Assembly: GCA_037783545.1 (NCBI GenBank)
Contig: JBBELK010000368.1
Coordinates: forward strand, 186,001-250,000
Direction of reading: 5' to 3'
DNA: 64,000 nt
Source of the DNA: Henricia sp. BOLD:AAB3569
Taxonomy: Eukaryota > Echinodermata > Asteroidea > Spinulosida > Echinasteridae
The position numbers were made by a program, and so were the translations under genes. The notes beneath the pieces were generated by a model that searched no databases, was not told the DNA's origin, and was given only the letters and a program-made list of their open reading frames with translations. How positions within the stretch are numbered: the stretch's first letter is position 1; every line of letters starts with the position of its first letter. Positions 31,686-42,243 of this stretch are shown piece by piece.

Positions 31686-32199
31686 GCTACCATTTCTATC
31701 TTTACTTTGATGAAGGTTTTCCCTATCAACTCGTTAATTAACTTTTGGGGTAATGCATAGTTCCGACCTGTCAATCAACCAAACCCGCCGACCAATCACA
31801 ACAGACTTAGCAGACAGCGCCCACATAGGTCAAAGTGCATTACCTCACAAACAAATTGATCGTGATTTTCTGCCTATACATAGTATGCGATCTTCAGGGT
31901 GAATTTTTGGTTTCAAGGCCGGGCGATTCGCTGTTCAAAGGTAAGAAAGCAAATCTCTGTATCACTGGCCTTTTACTAAGTGCGTGCTACGGTAACTGTC
32001 GACCCTGAAACATGAATACCTTTGAGTTTTCTCCAATGAATCTGTGCTTTCCGTTGAAAGTCCCATTTTGGTTTGTGCAGTGTGTGTAGCCATTTTGACG
32101 ATAGCGTGCGAGGCATACTGTAGCAACAATATCCAAGGGGCGGGTTTAATTGGGCAATCTCGGAACTATGCATTGCAAATGATACAGTGGGCCTTTAAG
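31686..32199. repeat. Family D copy interrupted by family E element
   Basis: Left block TACCATTTCTATCTTTACTT...TCAACTCGTTAA...GGGGTAAT and right block ATTGCAAATGATACAGTGGG CCTTTAAGA match the uninterrupted sequence at about 48690-48781. Confidence 0.65.
31755..32171. mobile_element. TIR element family E, copy 2, with 2-bp AT target duplication
   Basis: A 417-bp element with GCATAGTTCCGA at the left and TCGGAACTATGC at the right. It is flanked by AT (31753-31754 and 32172-32173). The flanks join into the sequence seen uninterrupted near 48755 (GGTCATTGCAAATGATAC), giving an empty-site comparison that fixes the duplication as AT. Confidence 0.85.
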
Positions 32200-34246
32200 A
32201 TACATGTATGTGTAGGGGTTCACTAAGATGAAACCACACTCGGAAAAAGTCTTACAGTAGCTCTATACCAGGCAACACAAAAAAAACCAAATTTTCAGTT
32301 TAATCAAAACTTTGAAATTTCTTTTGTAAGCGGACATCGAAATACATGTAATCATAAAATCGCTTCCTTATACATGACTGCATCAAGCTTCTGTGTGCTG
32401 AAATTCTCTACTCTCAGATTGACTGTATATATTTTTTTAATTCAAAAATTGCAGAACCCTTTCTTGTGTTGCTCTGTAATTTAGTTCCTACATTGTGTAG
32501 AAATACTGTAGGATACAGCCAATCTTACTGAAAATGTTGCCAAAAGGAATACTTTTATCCAAGGTGCATGAGGGAAATTATCGTTTTTTGCCCTAAAGGG
32601 CACTCCAAAAACCACTCCGATATATTCAGTTCAGCCGAGGCTACATGCACATATCAAGGATAAGTTAAAAAAAAATCTTGCAAGTTATCTTCGATCAGAA
32701 AATGGCTACTAAGTACGTGAACTCCCCCTACGATGGAGCAACGACACGAAAACTGATCCGTGTCTTTCATAGTCGGCCCCGGGAACTGCAAAACTCGGCG
32801 AGAATGAACCCTCGCCGGAGATTTGAGCACGGAGCAACCCGAGCTCATATGCCTTAAAAGGACTTTGTAATAGGAGAAATCTGTGGACATTCGACACCAA
32901 ATATGAAGAGAAAAAGTGGTTTTCGTGAATAAGGTACAAAAAAATGATTTTTGTTTTATACATAAGATGCAAAAGTCTGCCACAGTGATGTGAAAACCTT
33001 CCGAATGCCGGCTATTTACGGCCTGCAAAAGCCAAGGTATTAGGCCAATGTTGTAAGAGAAATGTCGTCTTTCAAATTCTCCAAAGCTACTTAAATTGAG
33101 TCTGTACAATTTACTTTCTTCGATCAGTAACAAAACGTTCAATTCAGAAAGGGCATATCCGCAGTCTTTCACGGGGTAATCTAAGACACGTCTGGCTTTC
33201 GCCGGTTTAAAGTTTTTACTTTTGAAGGAGCATGCTCTCCTGAAAAAGTACAAGACACAAAACTGTAAAGAGATCTTTCTTTCCAGGAAGTGTCACTGGG
33301 GATTTGAGCTTTGACTTCAGCGGTTTTGAATTCTCTTGCCATAGATTCTAGAGGGAGAACAGGGATTAGATTACAGCGTCCCCAATGGATGGATATCAAT
33401 AGGGTTCGTAGAGCTATTAAAGAAAGCGAAAGTAAGTGATGCTTTCGTCCAGGGGCCAAAGAATATGATGATGAATAGCGGACTGCAATCTCACCTTCAT
33501 ATTATTATCATCACCACACAATAAAAAAAATGAGTGGGCATATTTTTGCTTTTGCCGAACAAGCCAACATGAGCTGAAGCCAATTTCTCGAAACCTTATG
33601 TACTGCGTAAGCCCACTTGCGCAACTCTTGATTGCGTAAGTTGCGTAACATTCCTGCGATCATAACACAAAAGCTATGAGGCCTATGGCATTTTCAACAA
33701 TTGCACAGGCTACGCATTTTTTTGTGAAATCGCCTGCACGCCTAAACTTTGATAATCGTGGAAATTTTTACATCAAAATTATATTCTCACTTCATGTATA
33801 CTGCACACGTGCTTGGTCATGACTCATGAAAGTGCAGGAAACAAACGTAAATATTTAGTACAAATGTTGTCAGGTTGTTAGTTTTTGCATGTCAACGCGT
33901 CAAAATAAAACACACTGTCTGAATCGAACGTTTTGTTCGCATAATGTTCAGTGATATGTGGTGCTCAGTCACAAATCACTCATCTCACCCATGTATCAAT
34001 TTTCAAGCATCAGTTTATACAATTTGACAAATGTGAGTTTTCCCAAAATGGTTAAAAGATTTGTATTTGTCAAGATATGAAATGAAATTACCACGTGTTC
34101 TTAGATGTGTTTACAAGTTTCCGCTATGCTGTGCACGTGTCAATATATACAGATACACCAGTAACCATATTTGGATATATTCACACACCGCAAAAATTAC
34201 TAGTAGTTATAAACCCTTTAGAGACCATGCAGTTTTAGTGTCTCAA
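32200..34246. other. Non-coding or unassigned; weak open frames at 32.65-33.46 kb
   Basis: Repeat-free. A minus-strand frame of 199 codons (32654-33253) and a plus-strand frame of 51 codons (32702-32857, good AAAATGG start context, GC-richer) overlap. Neither shows a known domain or clear splice structure, so neither is called as a gene. Confidence 0.3.
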
Positions 34247-34808
34247 GCCGTGTTCGCATTGGAATTGTTTTTCGGCAGGTTTTACAGAGATGATGGTAAA
34301 ATGAAAAATGGCAAGATTTTACTGCTGTCCGCATTTTGAGTTTTTTGACACGGGAAAATTTTACAGTGACCGTGGGAGAGCATGTGCAGTGTCCCTTCGC
34401 AGTTTGACCTTAACGGCCCAGACGTATGCTCCCGAGACAATGGGTACTTTTCCCATTTTAAGTCCAAAGCGGACAGCCTAGGACGTTTTCCTCTCAGTAA
34501 CTTTTCCCCGAGTCCAGCAGTTACTTTTCCTGGCCAACTTCTGCCCAGGAAAATTGACCAGGGAACTTTTCCCCGAGACGAAAAGTCCAATGCGGACACA
34601 GCGAGTCAGTAAAAGCGCTCTGGAAGCGTAAGTCTGGCCCGTGAAGGTCAAACTGCAAAGGGACACTGCGCATGCTCTCCCACGGTCTCGGTAAAATTTT
34701 ACTGTGTCAAAAAGTACAAATTCGGACAGCAGTAAAATTTAGCCATTTTTCATTTTACCATCGTCTCGGTAAAACCTCCCGAAAAAACAAGTCCAATGCG
34801 GATACGGC
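34247..34808. mobile_element. Long palindromic TIR element family H, copy 1
   Basis: Ends GCCGTGTTCGCATTGGA and TCCAATGCGGATACGGC. Long internal complementarity (GGGAGAGCATGTGCAGTGTC / GACACTGCGCATGCTCTCCC), 562 bp. Centre contains CTCTCAGTAACTTTTCCC. Confidence 0.8.
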
Positions 34809-35284
34809 TTTATAAGCAAACATTTTTATAAGCTTTTAAGAAATTTGCAAAAGAAAATATCAAAGATCATAACAAATATTTCATAATAAAGAAATGCCTT
34901 TAGCCTATATTGTACTTTTATGAAACATTGCAAGTAGAAATTTACTGAAAACTGGTTAGTTCTGGGGAAATGAAGATGGGAGAGGAAAAAAAAATCAGGT
35001 TGCAGTTGAAACTCCATCACAATGTACATTAAGAAAACCAGGCTTCGCAGCAAACAATTATCAATGTCTATTCATCAAATGTCGTGTCTAATGTTGCATC
35101 ACCTCTATCAAAGCATAAGGATTTTAAGTGCAAAGCGTGAGGCTGGACGTTAATTATGTCTATGGGTAGTAGTGCAGTCATTAACATTATGCCTCTGAAG
35201 GCATTCTTACAAGGTCAAGGTTTTCATCAGGGTTGTCACAGTACTTGTTTAGAAGGGAAATGAGGCAATGCCTAGTCCGAGTAG
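34809..35284. other. Non-coding, nothing recognised
   Basis: AT-rich spacer between two TIR elements. Confidence 0.4.
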
Positions 35285-35720
35285 TCCATGTTTACACTGG
35301 TCCTGAGCTTGGGATCAAGATTGATCCCTGGTAAGAATGCATCAGTGTTAACCGCATCCCGAGTGCCGCGTTTACATTCAGTAGTTGATCTCGAGCGCGG
35401 TGCCAGAAGTTGCAGTCAAAGGACGGTCATGCTCTGTGTGTGCACATACCGGTACAGAATAATGTGTGCATGTACGTACAGTGTGCAAGGCCACTTGAAT
35501 TTCGCGGGCTTTACCCCACTACGGCTGCAGGATGCAGATTAATTGCCTATCTAACCGCAAACTGATCCCGAGCTCAGGATCGAACCCTCCGCCAACACCA
35601 GACCAAAATCTCTGGGTCTGATCCGGGGCCAATTTGGTCCCAAGAGCGTTTACACTCAGTTTGTGATCCAGAGATGATCCTGAGTTCAGTGTTCGACCCC
35701 TAGCTTGGGATCAAGTGTAA
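35285..35720 (+). mobile_element. PIF/Harbinger-like MITE family F, copy 2 (right tip missing)
   Basis: Starts TCCATGTTTACACTGGTCC and follows copy 1 throughout (GCCAGAAGTTGCAGTCAAAG, AGGCCACTTGAATTTCGC), ending at GATCAAGTGTAA. Confidence 0.8.
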
Positions 35721-36431
35721 TTTCAATGTACATGTACTTCATTATTTTCATTCCTGATAATATAAGGTTCCTGTTACACCGGTAGCAAGGTTTAATTGAT
35801 TGGTATTTTTGGAAAACTTTACATTTTTGGAGAGTAACGGTTCCAAGTTTTTCCTCAAATTTACTGACACTTTCAAGCAGGTGTGCCCAATTTCCCAAAA
35901 TGCCACAAAGCGTGACCACGCCCTTCCCTCCAACTAAATGCAGCCCCACATGGCGACCAGATAAGGGACCTAGCGGGGACAGAGTACTGTAAAAACTTAC
36001 TAGAAGAGCTCAACTCTGAAAAACATGTTTTGAAGTAGGTTGAAGTTTTGGAGGAAGTCAGTTATTTACTGGAGGAAAGGACTTCTGGAGCCCCTGGTTA
36101 AAGCTGGAAGCCATACAAGCATCTTTTAACTCCCTCGGGACTGCAGACTTAAGCCAAAACGGCTGATTTTAGTGAGCGATTCGCTATAAATACACGTCGG
36201 CTGTCTGGATGTGCAAACCTGCTCGGAGGAATTTAAGTAGACTTGCAGTCAGCTTTTTTTTTTTAACCTAGCGCCCCTTCCCAGCACCCCTCCCCTCTAC
36301 CCAAAGCTACTGCCCTACACAGGAACTAGAATTTTTAGCAAACGTTGACAGAGAAAGAACGTTTTACCCCTGAATGACTGGGGTTAAACTCCTGTGATCT
36401 TGCACAATTTCCCCCTCTCAAACTGTGAGGT
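35721..36431. other. Non-coding, nothing recognised
   Basis: No exon-like frame or shared repeat; short T run and C-rich patch near 36250-36300. Confidence 0.4.
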
Positions 36432-36740
36432 ACCTATACCGTGGCCGAGTGGTTTAGGTCATTGACTCACAACAGGGCTAAAAACTTGGTGTGCAAGGTT
36501 CGTTACCCAGCTGTGGTACCTGTGCCCTTGAGCAAGGCACTCCACCACAACTGCTCTTTCCTTCAGAAGGGATGTAAAACCGTTGGTCTAGTGTGTTGTG
36601 CAATGCACTTACATGTAAGGAAAAGATCCCAGAGCATTCTTTTGTGCAGAGTAAGGGAAATACCCGGTGTCTCTGGCCATCGGCTGCCAATGGCGCCACC
36701 CACCTATGTATCTCGATGTTTCACGCAAGCTCTGTGATTT
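36432..36740 (+). mobile_element. tRNA-Ser/Leu-type SINE 2 with conserved-core-like body
   Basis: Head CCGTGGCCGAGTGGTTTAGG (A-box of tRNA-Ser/Leu type) and a degenerate B-box AAGGTTCGTTACCC. Then comes TACCTGTGCCCTTGAGCAAG GCACTCCACC, which resembles the central segment shared by widespread V/CORE/Deu-type SINEs. The tail ends near TCTGTGATTTGAAGTT. Confidence 0.65.
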
Positions 36741-37287
36741 GAAGTTCATGAAACCCATTGAAAGATAAAATATATAACTTTAATTTAATTCTTGTTTTAC
36801 GAGAGAACATAAAATAATTTACATACATCTACATGTATGTATTACCTCTGTTGGCAAATGCACTCCTTGACTAAAAAAAACACCTACATGTACTTACATG
36901 TACATTGTACAACCTGCCATAGGACCAGAAACAATTCTTTTCCCCCTTTGGCCTTAACTCTCAACTTGAAATGACACACCTGCCGAGGTCGCCACAACAC
37001 AAAGAACTTTAACTTTAGCCTTTTGACCTTTCATCTCAACTGATGTAACCACACTTCTAAGCCATTCATAATCTCTGCAACTTAAAACATGCACTCTTGG
37101 CTAGTCCAGTAGACGAGCCAAGTGTGCATTGAAACCTGACCAAAATGAACTTGTCATGAAACCGAATCTGGGTGCGTGACTGCATGTAGGCATGCCGCCT
37201 GCTGCTTTTGGCTGGTTAAGTTGCATAAATTATAGTCAAGTTTTTTTTTGCAATGCAAGAGACCTTTAAATGCATCATGGACAAAAA
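36741..37287. other. Non-coding, nothing recognised
   Basis: AT-rich with TACATGTA words; no exon-like frame. Confidence 0.4.
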
Positions 37288-37685
37288 GGCCTGTCCGCAT
37301 CGGACCTTTTTTGGGAAACTTACCGAGACGATGGGTACTTTTCCATTTTAAGTCCAATGCAGACAGCCTGGGACGTTTTCCTCTCAGTAACTTTTCCCGA
37401 GTCCAGCGGTTACTTTTCCTGGCCAACTTCTGCCCAGGAAAATTGACCAGGGAACCTTTCCCGAGACGAAAAGTCCAATGCGGACACAGCGAGTCTGTAA
37501 AAGCGCTCTGGAAATGTACAATGTACGTCCGGGCCGTGAAGGTCATACTGCGAAGGGACACTGCGCATGCTCTCCCACGGTCTCGGTAAAATTTTCCCAT
37601 GTCAAAAAATCTAAATGCGGATAGCAGTAAAATTTAGCTCGTCTCGGTAAAACCTCCCACAAAACAAGTCTAATGCGGTTAGGAC
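37288..37685. mobile_element. TIR element family H, copy 2
   Basis: GGCCTGTCCGCATCGGACCT at the left, CTAATGCGGTTAGGAC at the right; shares the centre AGACGAAAAGTCCAATGCGG with copies 1 and 3. Confidence 0.75.
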
Positions 37686-38854
37686 TTTTTATCAACTCAT
37701 TTTTTTTCTCAGAAATCAAACGAATCTGGCAGCACTGAGCCGTGCCAAAATTGTGAATAAGATTGTGTAAGAATTAAAGATGGTCGTCTTTGCATTTAAA
37801 ATTCATGAATTTCAAACTTAGGTATTCAAGTAATTGGTTGATTTTTTGGTAATGACATTTAGCATGGAATTGCCAATGAATGAAAATTGTAATGAAAATG
37901 AGGCTACGTATTAAACAGAAATAAACACAATATTTTTGTAACAGAATTCTGCTTTGCTTGACATATTTTGTGAATGCATTACATGTACATGTGTAAGTGC
38001 TTAGCGTGTATCAGTAATAGCAGGCTGTAAATGCCATCTCTTGATGAAAAAGTACACTGTAAATTATGCATGTGTCGCACTGGCATGGACACATATTGCG
38101 TATTTCAACAAATGCACCAAGGCGATGTAACTAAAATGAAGCAGGATACACGTCTCAATAATCATTGTAGCGCAAGGCACTTAAGACTCATTTTACAGGA
38201 TCAAGTCTCAAATGAAGACGCGTTGAGGCGACACGCGGCATGGCGAGAACTGAAGATGGGCCGGAGCTCTCGTCTCTCGCAGAGGAGAGTCCGGGAAATG
38301 CGTCGACGGGGGTCAAGGGTATTGGATGGAGAAATCTAGAAAACTAGAACAAGTGGCTGTGCCTTCAAGACCTCGTGTCTGCCTGGGGAAGGATTTCGGA
38401 AGAGACCTGAATTATGAGCGTGTCGGGAGGAGGAGTGCATTTAATTGGTACGGCAGGATGCGACGAGAGACCCGCGATGTAGATCTGGTTCCTGTGATGG
38501 AATTGGTGACTGGCGCCCGGGAGAGACGGGCTTGGGTGCTTGAGCTTAGAAGACTGTCATCACGCCTAAAGGGAATAATTCGGGTCACGACACTTAACGT
38601 GACCGGCGGTTAAAGAAGATTTAGTGCGAGAATAAACTGCAGCGGTGAATCTTACCGAAATTCCGTTTTATCAAGCTCAGAATTGTACCGTACCTAATTC
38701 ATCACTAAATCGCTTTTTTTTAAATAGAGTAATTTTTAAATTCTAAAATTTACCAGCTTACAGTAAACACACACTTTCAACATCCTAATCCACTGAAAAT
38801 GTTGCCTTTTCAACAAAAATCATAATCACTTCATCCAATGTTTTTCATTACGGA
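37686..38854. other. Mostly AT-rich non-coding, with a GC-rich open stretch at 38210-38610
   Basis: 38031-38339 and 38326-38613 hold overlapping plus-strand frames. The second reads ...GRRSAFNWYGRMRRE... and ends RLKGIIRVTTLNVTGG; the local base composition is clearly GC-richer. It could be decayed coding sequence of a retroelement or an exon; I could not identify it. Confidence 0.3.
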
Positions 38855-39010
38855 ATTAGGTTGGTTAAGTCAATCTCCTCTCGCCTTTCACCTCTTTGAC
38901 CCTGGTTCGAATCCTGTCAAGGTGTATGTGAAATGGGTTCTCAGTCCCTGCTTGATTCCATTAGTTTCCCACAAACTGTGTGGGGTTTTCCTACCACCTT
39001 TAAAACCGTA
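38855..39010 (+). mobile_element. SINE 3 copy
   Basis: B-box TGGTTCGAATCC followed by GTGAAATGGGTTCTCAGTCC and GTGTGGGGTTTTCCTACCAC. The body is shared with 10650-10725. A second short CTGGTTCGAATCCTGTC lies at 39057. Confidence 0.6.
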
Positions 39011-39590
39011 CATTTTCCCCATCAAACAGTGTTACTTGTCTTCTACCTCAGTGGCTCTGGTTCGAATCCTGTCGTATGCATTCACAATGATGTAAATTAA
39101 TTTTTGGGGGGTCACATGTTGGTGGTTTAAGTACCCCGCACACCTTTGCGATTTACAGGCAATCGGACACCAGACCATCGGATGCGGAAATATCGAACAA
39201 GTTTGTTATGCTCCGGTCTATGGTGTACGGTCAGACCGACCCGAATTGTTTCAGCACATACATGTACCTTTCGGTATGTGGTCCGATGAGCCAATTATCC
39301 GATAATCAGAAAGTTTAACTTATAAAGTTTTTCGCTTCTTTTGGCAAGGAACGATAGACTGTCTGCTGACTCATGCTAACCGTAGTGCAGAAAACAGGAA
39401 ATCAGCAGAGAGATTCAAATTGACTCCTTGCGTGAAACTGGAAAGCATGGCTGGGATTGATAAAGCTGTCTTTTTACTTGACAGCCCGGCCCGTCATGAG
39501 ACGGCTTAGGCCAGGGGGGCGGGAGGGGTAAGGGGGAAATAACTTGTACTTTGGGCAGGGGGTAATCAGTGACAGTCTTTGCTATAAAGT
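39011..39590. other. Non-coding, nothing recognised
   Basis: Contains imperfect inverted CGATTTACAGGCAATCGGAC / GTCCGATGAGCCAATTATCC motifs near 39150-39290; no gene. Confidence 0.4.
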
Positions 39591-39670
39591 TTAAAGGAGC
39601 GTGTCTAGATCACATTAATTTGATGTCCCCGTTTTTCCCAAGGGTGTTGTAATAACCCTGGATGCAGCAA

Positions 39671-39953
39671 TAGGGCGACAATTCGGAAAGCCTTTCTCCG
39701 GGGACCACCGAAATTTCGGGAAGAATCACTCAAATTGACACCAAATTTCTCTACCCAAAGCTTCCAAAAATGGTTACAGACCTAAGAGAGACGGTTCTAG
39801 ACCTAATAAAAATGGTTTTCGATTTTAAAAAAATTGTTTTTGACCAAAAACAATTGATTTTAATCTCAAAAATATTAGGGCGACACCAAATTGTTGCCCT
39901 ATTGAGCGTGTCGCCCTAATATAGAGCTTTTTTACACACAAATTGTCGCCCTA
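39671..39953. mobile_element. TIR element (TAGGGCGACAATT ends) nested in family A
   Basis: Inverted ends TAGGGCGACAATT and AATTGTCGCCCTA, with a second internal pair (TTAGGGCGACA at about 39877 and TGTCGCCCTAA at about 39909). The break in the host copy is wider (about 39650-39972), so some flanking sequence came along or was rearranged. Confidence 0.65.
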
Positions 39954-40093
39954 TCCTAGCAAACAGAGTTTTTGAGATTTTGATACCATATCCGTTAATA
40001 TCACTGTCAATTTTCTCATTACCATTCTGAAATTTCACACTCTCAATCCATTTTCAAGGGTAAGGTCGAGAATAAACCACTGATGTTTAGTAA

Positions 40094-40497
40094 ACTTTCT
40101 TTTCCGCTGCCTCTCAGAAAGTTACTGCGACCTTCGGTAACATTCCTTCGTGTAATCTTCCCATGCCTTCCCATTTACACTTGCTTTCAGTGCCCATGCG
40201 GAAAGCTACCGCGACCTTGCAGTAAACTTTTGCTGTGCAGGCCCATAGTTTACTGCAGGGTCGTGTTCATTTTACAGGGCGAAACTGTTTCCATTGGACT
40301 TCTCAAGGGCCCTGTAAAACTCCCGCGGCTGAGCGGAAAGTTTTTGCGGCCTCTCTCGCCCCGGAAAGTTTTACATCGTGGTCGCAGTAACTTTACAGGG
40401 ACGCTAATTCTCTGTGCGTCCCATTGGACTTAATTTGGTTACTCTCCCGCACAACCACGGGAGTTTTACCAAAATTAGTATAATGGGAACACCACTT
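40094..40497. repeat. Unclassified insertion in family A copy
   Basis: About 400 bp rich in GTTACTGCGACC / GGTCGCAGTAAC and CCATTGGACTT motifs, reminiscent of family H but not clearly alignable. Its right end reads GGGAGTTTTACC...GGGAACACC. Confidence 0.5.
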
Positions 40498-40612
40498 TAT
40501 TTACCCGGTTACATAAGCAGTGATTACATGTACCATGGAGGAAGGAAACAACTGTACACTGACCCTTTTTTGCTTTGAAGTTCCACAATCAAATTGGAGA
40601 TTACAAATGTCA

Positions 40613-41758
40613 ATCAGTTTAATTAAAGGGCTCGAAATGCTCAATAACTTCATGCACAGTTTTTGCTGCATATGAAGGATTACTTGTGTATAAAGACAAT
40701 ACTTTTCAACTTAAAATTTCTTCACATAAACTCACAGAAAGAGGGCGCTGTTTGGGGCATGTCACTTTAGGAACACATAGCAGAAAAGCAAAGAAAAAAC
40801 ATAAGACTTCAAACTGGAATTGTGGAAAAATGCTGCAGTTTCCAGCCTTAGTTTTTTCATGGTTTGCAACAGGCAACATGTAAAACAAACCTAAACCATC
40901 ATGGGTTACAAAAGTTTCAGCAAGTTGGAGAAAATTGTGGAAACTTTTGGGCACAGTTGAATTAGATTTTCCTGTGTTTTCCTAATGTGACATCACCACT
41001 TTGTTCATGCATATGTAAATTTTCATTAGCATAAAAATCAAAATCCTTGATTTTAACCCCTCAAACAACTTCCAAGTAGGGTTTTTATGATTGTTAATTA
41101 ATGGACTAGTTCCATGGCACAGATTTCACTGAATAAAAACACCATTTCAGGGGCCCTTTAAAGGTACATGTACATGTACTTGTGCAGGCCTGCTTCATGT
41201 GCTCACGATTTATGACTTTAAAGTTTGATAATTTATTTAAAAGATTCTTAATTTTTCTGTTTAATTGTTTGCTGAATTAAAATTATCTTAGGGTAGAATC
41301 TGTTCTGGTAGTTTTCACATAATTCCATGAACAAACTTTATTATTTTATAAACTTCCACAAATCTGCGTTTTTATTTACATGAAAGAATGCATGACAGGT
41401 ACAACTACATGTGTACCCATACCCTATCAGAAACACAATGCACCCCTTTTCAATGAAATGAATGTTTCAAGGACAAAACTACTACACCCACAGACATGAC
41501 TAGTTCGGGTCAAAGGTCAACAGAGCAGCCAATAGGAAGGCAGCTTACGGTGATGATGGAAAAGTTTTTCATTCTTGGCAAACATGTATGATCGCTATGT
41601 GAGATATGAATTCAGTGCACATGTTACAAATTCTGAACCTCAGAAAATGCCCAAACTACATGTAACGTCGTGGCACTTTTTATTTTGAAATGTGCAAATT
41701 ACAGTAACACAGCGAATTTGTGCATACAGTATTTGTACAAGTACTGGTATGAGAGAAA
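40613..41758. other. Non-coding, nothing recognised
   Basis: AT-rich, no shared repeats seen, no exon-like frame. Confidence 0.4.
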
Positions 41759-41763
41759 TTATA

Positions 41764-41905
41764 TGGGCCTTATCGGGATTCGAACCCGAGACCTCCGACT
41801 CACTAGGCAGATGCTCTACCAGATGAGCTACATGTAGGACCTATAAGGCACAGTGGTGTACTCCCTCAGGTTTTTCTCTACGAACCCAATTTTTCTCTCA
41901 GTGTG
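41764..41905 (-). repeat. tRNA-like repeat unit with 12-nt insertion
   Basis: On the minus strand GCCTTAT, then an extra AGGTCCTACATG, then TAGCTCATCTGGTAGAGC, CTGCCTAGTGAGTCGG, and a perfect T-arm TCGGGTTCGAATCCCGA ending in ATAAGGC, which pairs with the first seven bases. The insertion between acceptor stem and D-arm and a weak anticodon stem argue against a working tRNA. It is followed by the array motif CCTGAGGGAGTACACCACTG. Confidence 0.65.
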
Positions 41906-41989
41906 CATGGGAGCACAACTGAACAACAAAACATTTTTAATATTTGGTATGGTGCTTGTAATTACCAATGAAATGAAACAACCCTATGG

Positions 41990-42058
41990 GCTTTATTGAG
42001 ATTTGAACCAGAGACCTCTGACTCGCTGGGCAGATGCTCTACCAGCTCTACCAAGTTT
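41990..42058 (-). repeat. Degraded tRNA-like unit
   Basis: Minus strand GGTAGAGCTGGTAGAGCATC TGCCCAGCGAGTCAGAGG TCTCTGGTTCAAATCTCAAT: same family as 41764-41905, with no acceptor stem. Confidence 0.55.
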
Positions 42059-42243
42059 GGTTGTTTCATTTCAATGGTGATTAGGCCATCAAACCAAATA
42101 CAGTGAAGCCTGCTACTAAGGCCACCTGTTTATAGTGGTCATCCGTCTTTGGTCCCAAATGTCATGTGTAAGCAACCTCTATAAAGAGGCCACCTGTTTA
42201 TAGTGGCCAGTGTTTTTTTTATGGTTCTGAGGGTGGCCACTAT

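Larger units (their letters stand above)
39591..40612 (+). mobile_element. Foldback MITE family A, interrupted by two insertions
   Basis: Family A segments at 39591-39649, about 39973-40093 and about 40498-40612 are colinear with intact copies. The gaps hold two unrelated elements. The right terminal repeat is lost. Confidence 0.7.

Noticed and set aside
34282-34666. Open frames of 62-105 codons
   Set aside because: They recur in all family H copies because of the palindrome; no coding signature.
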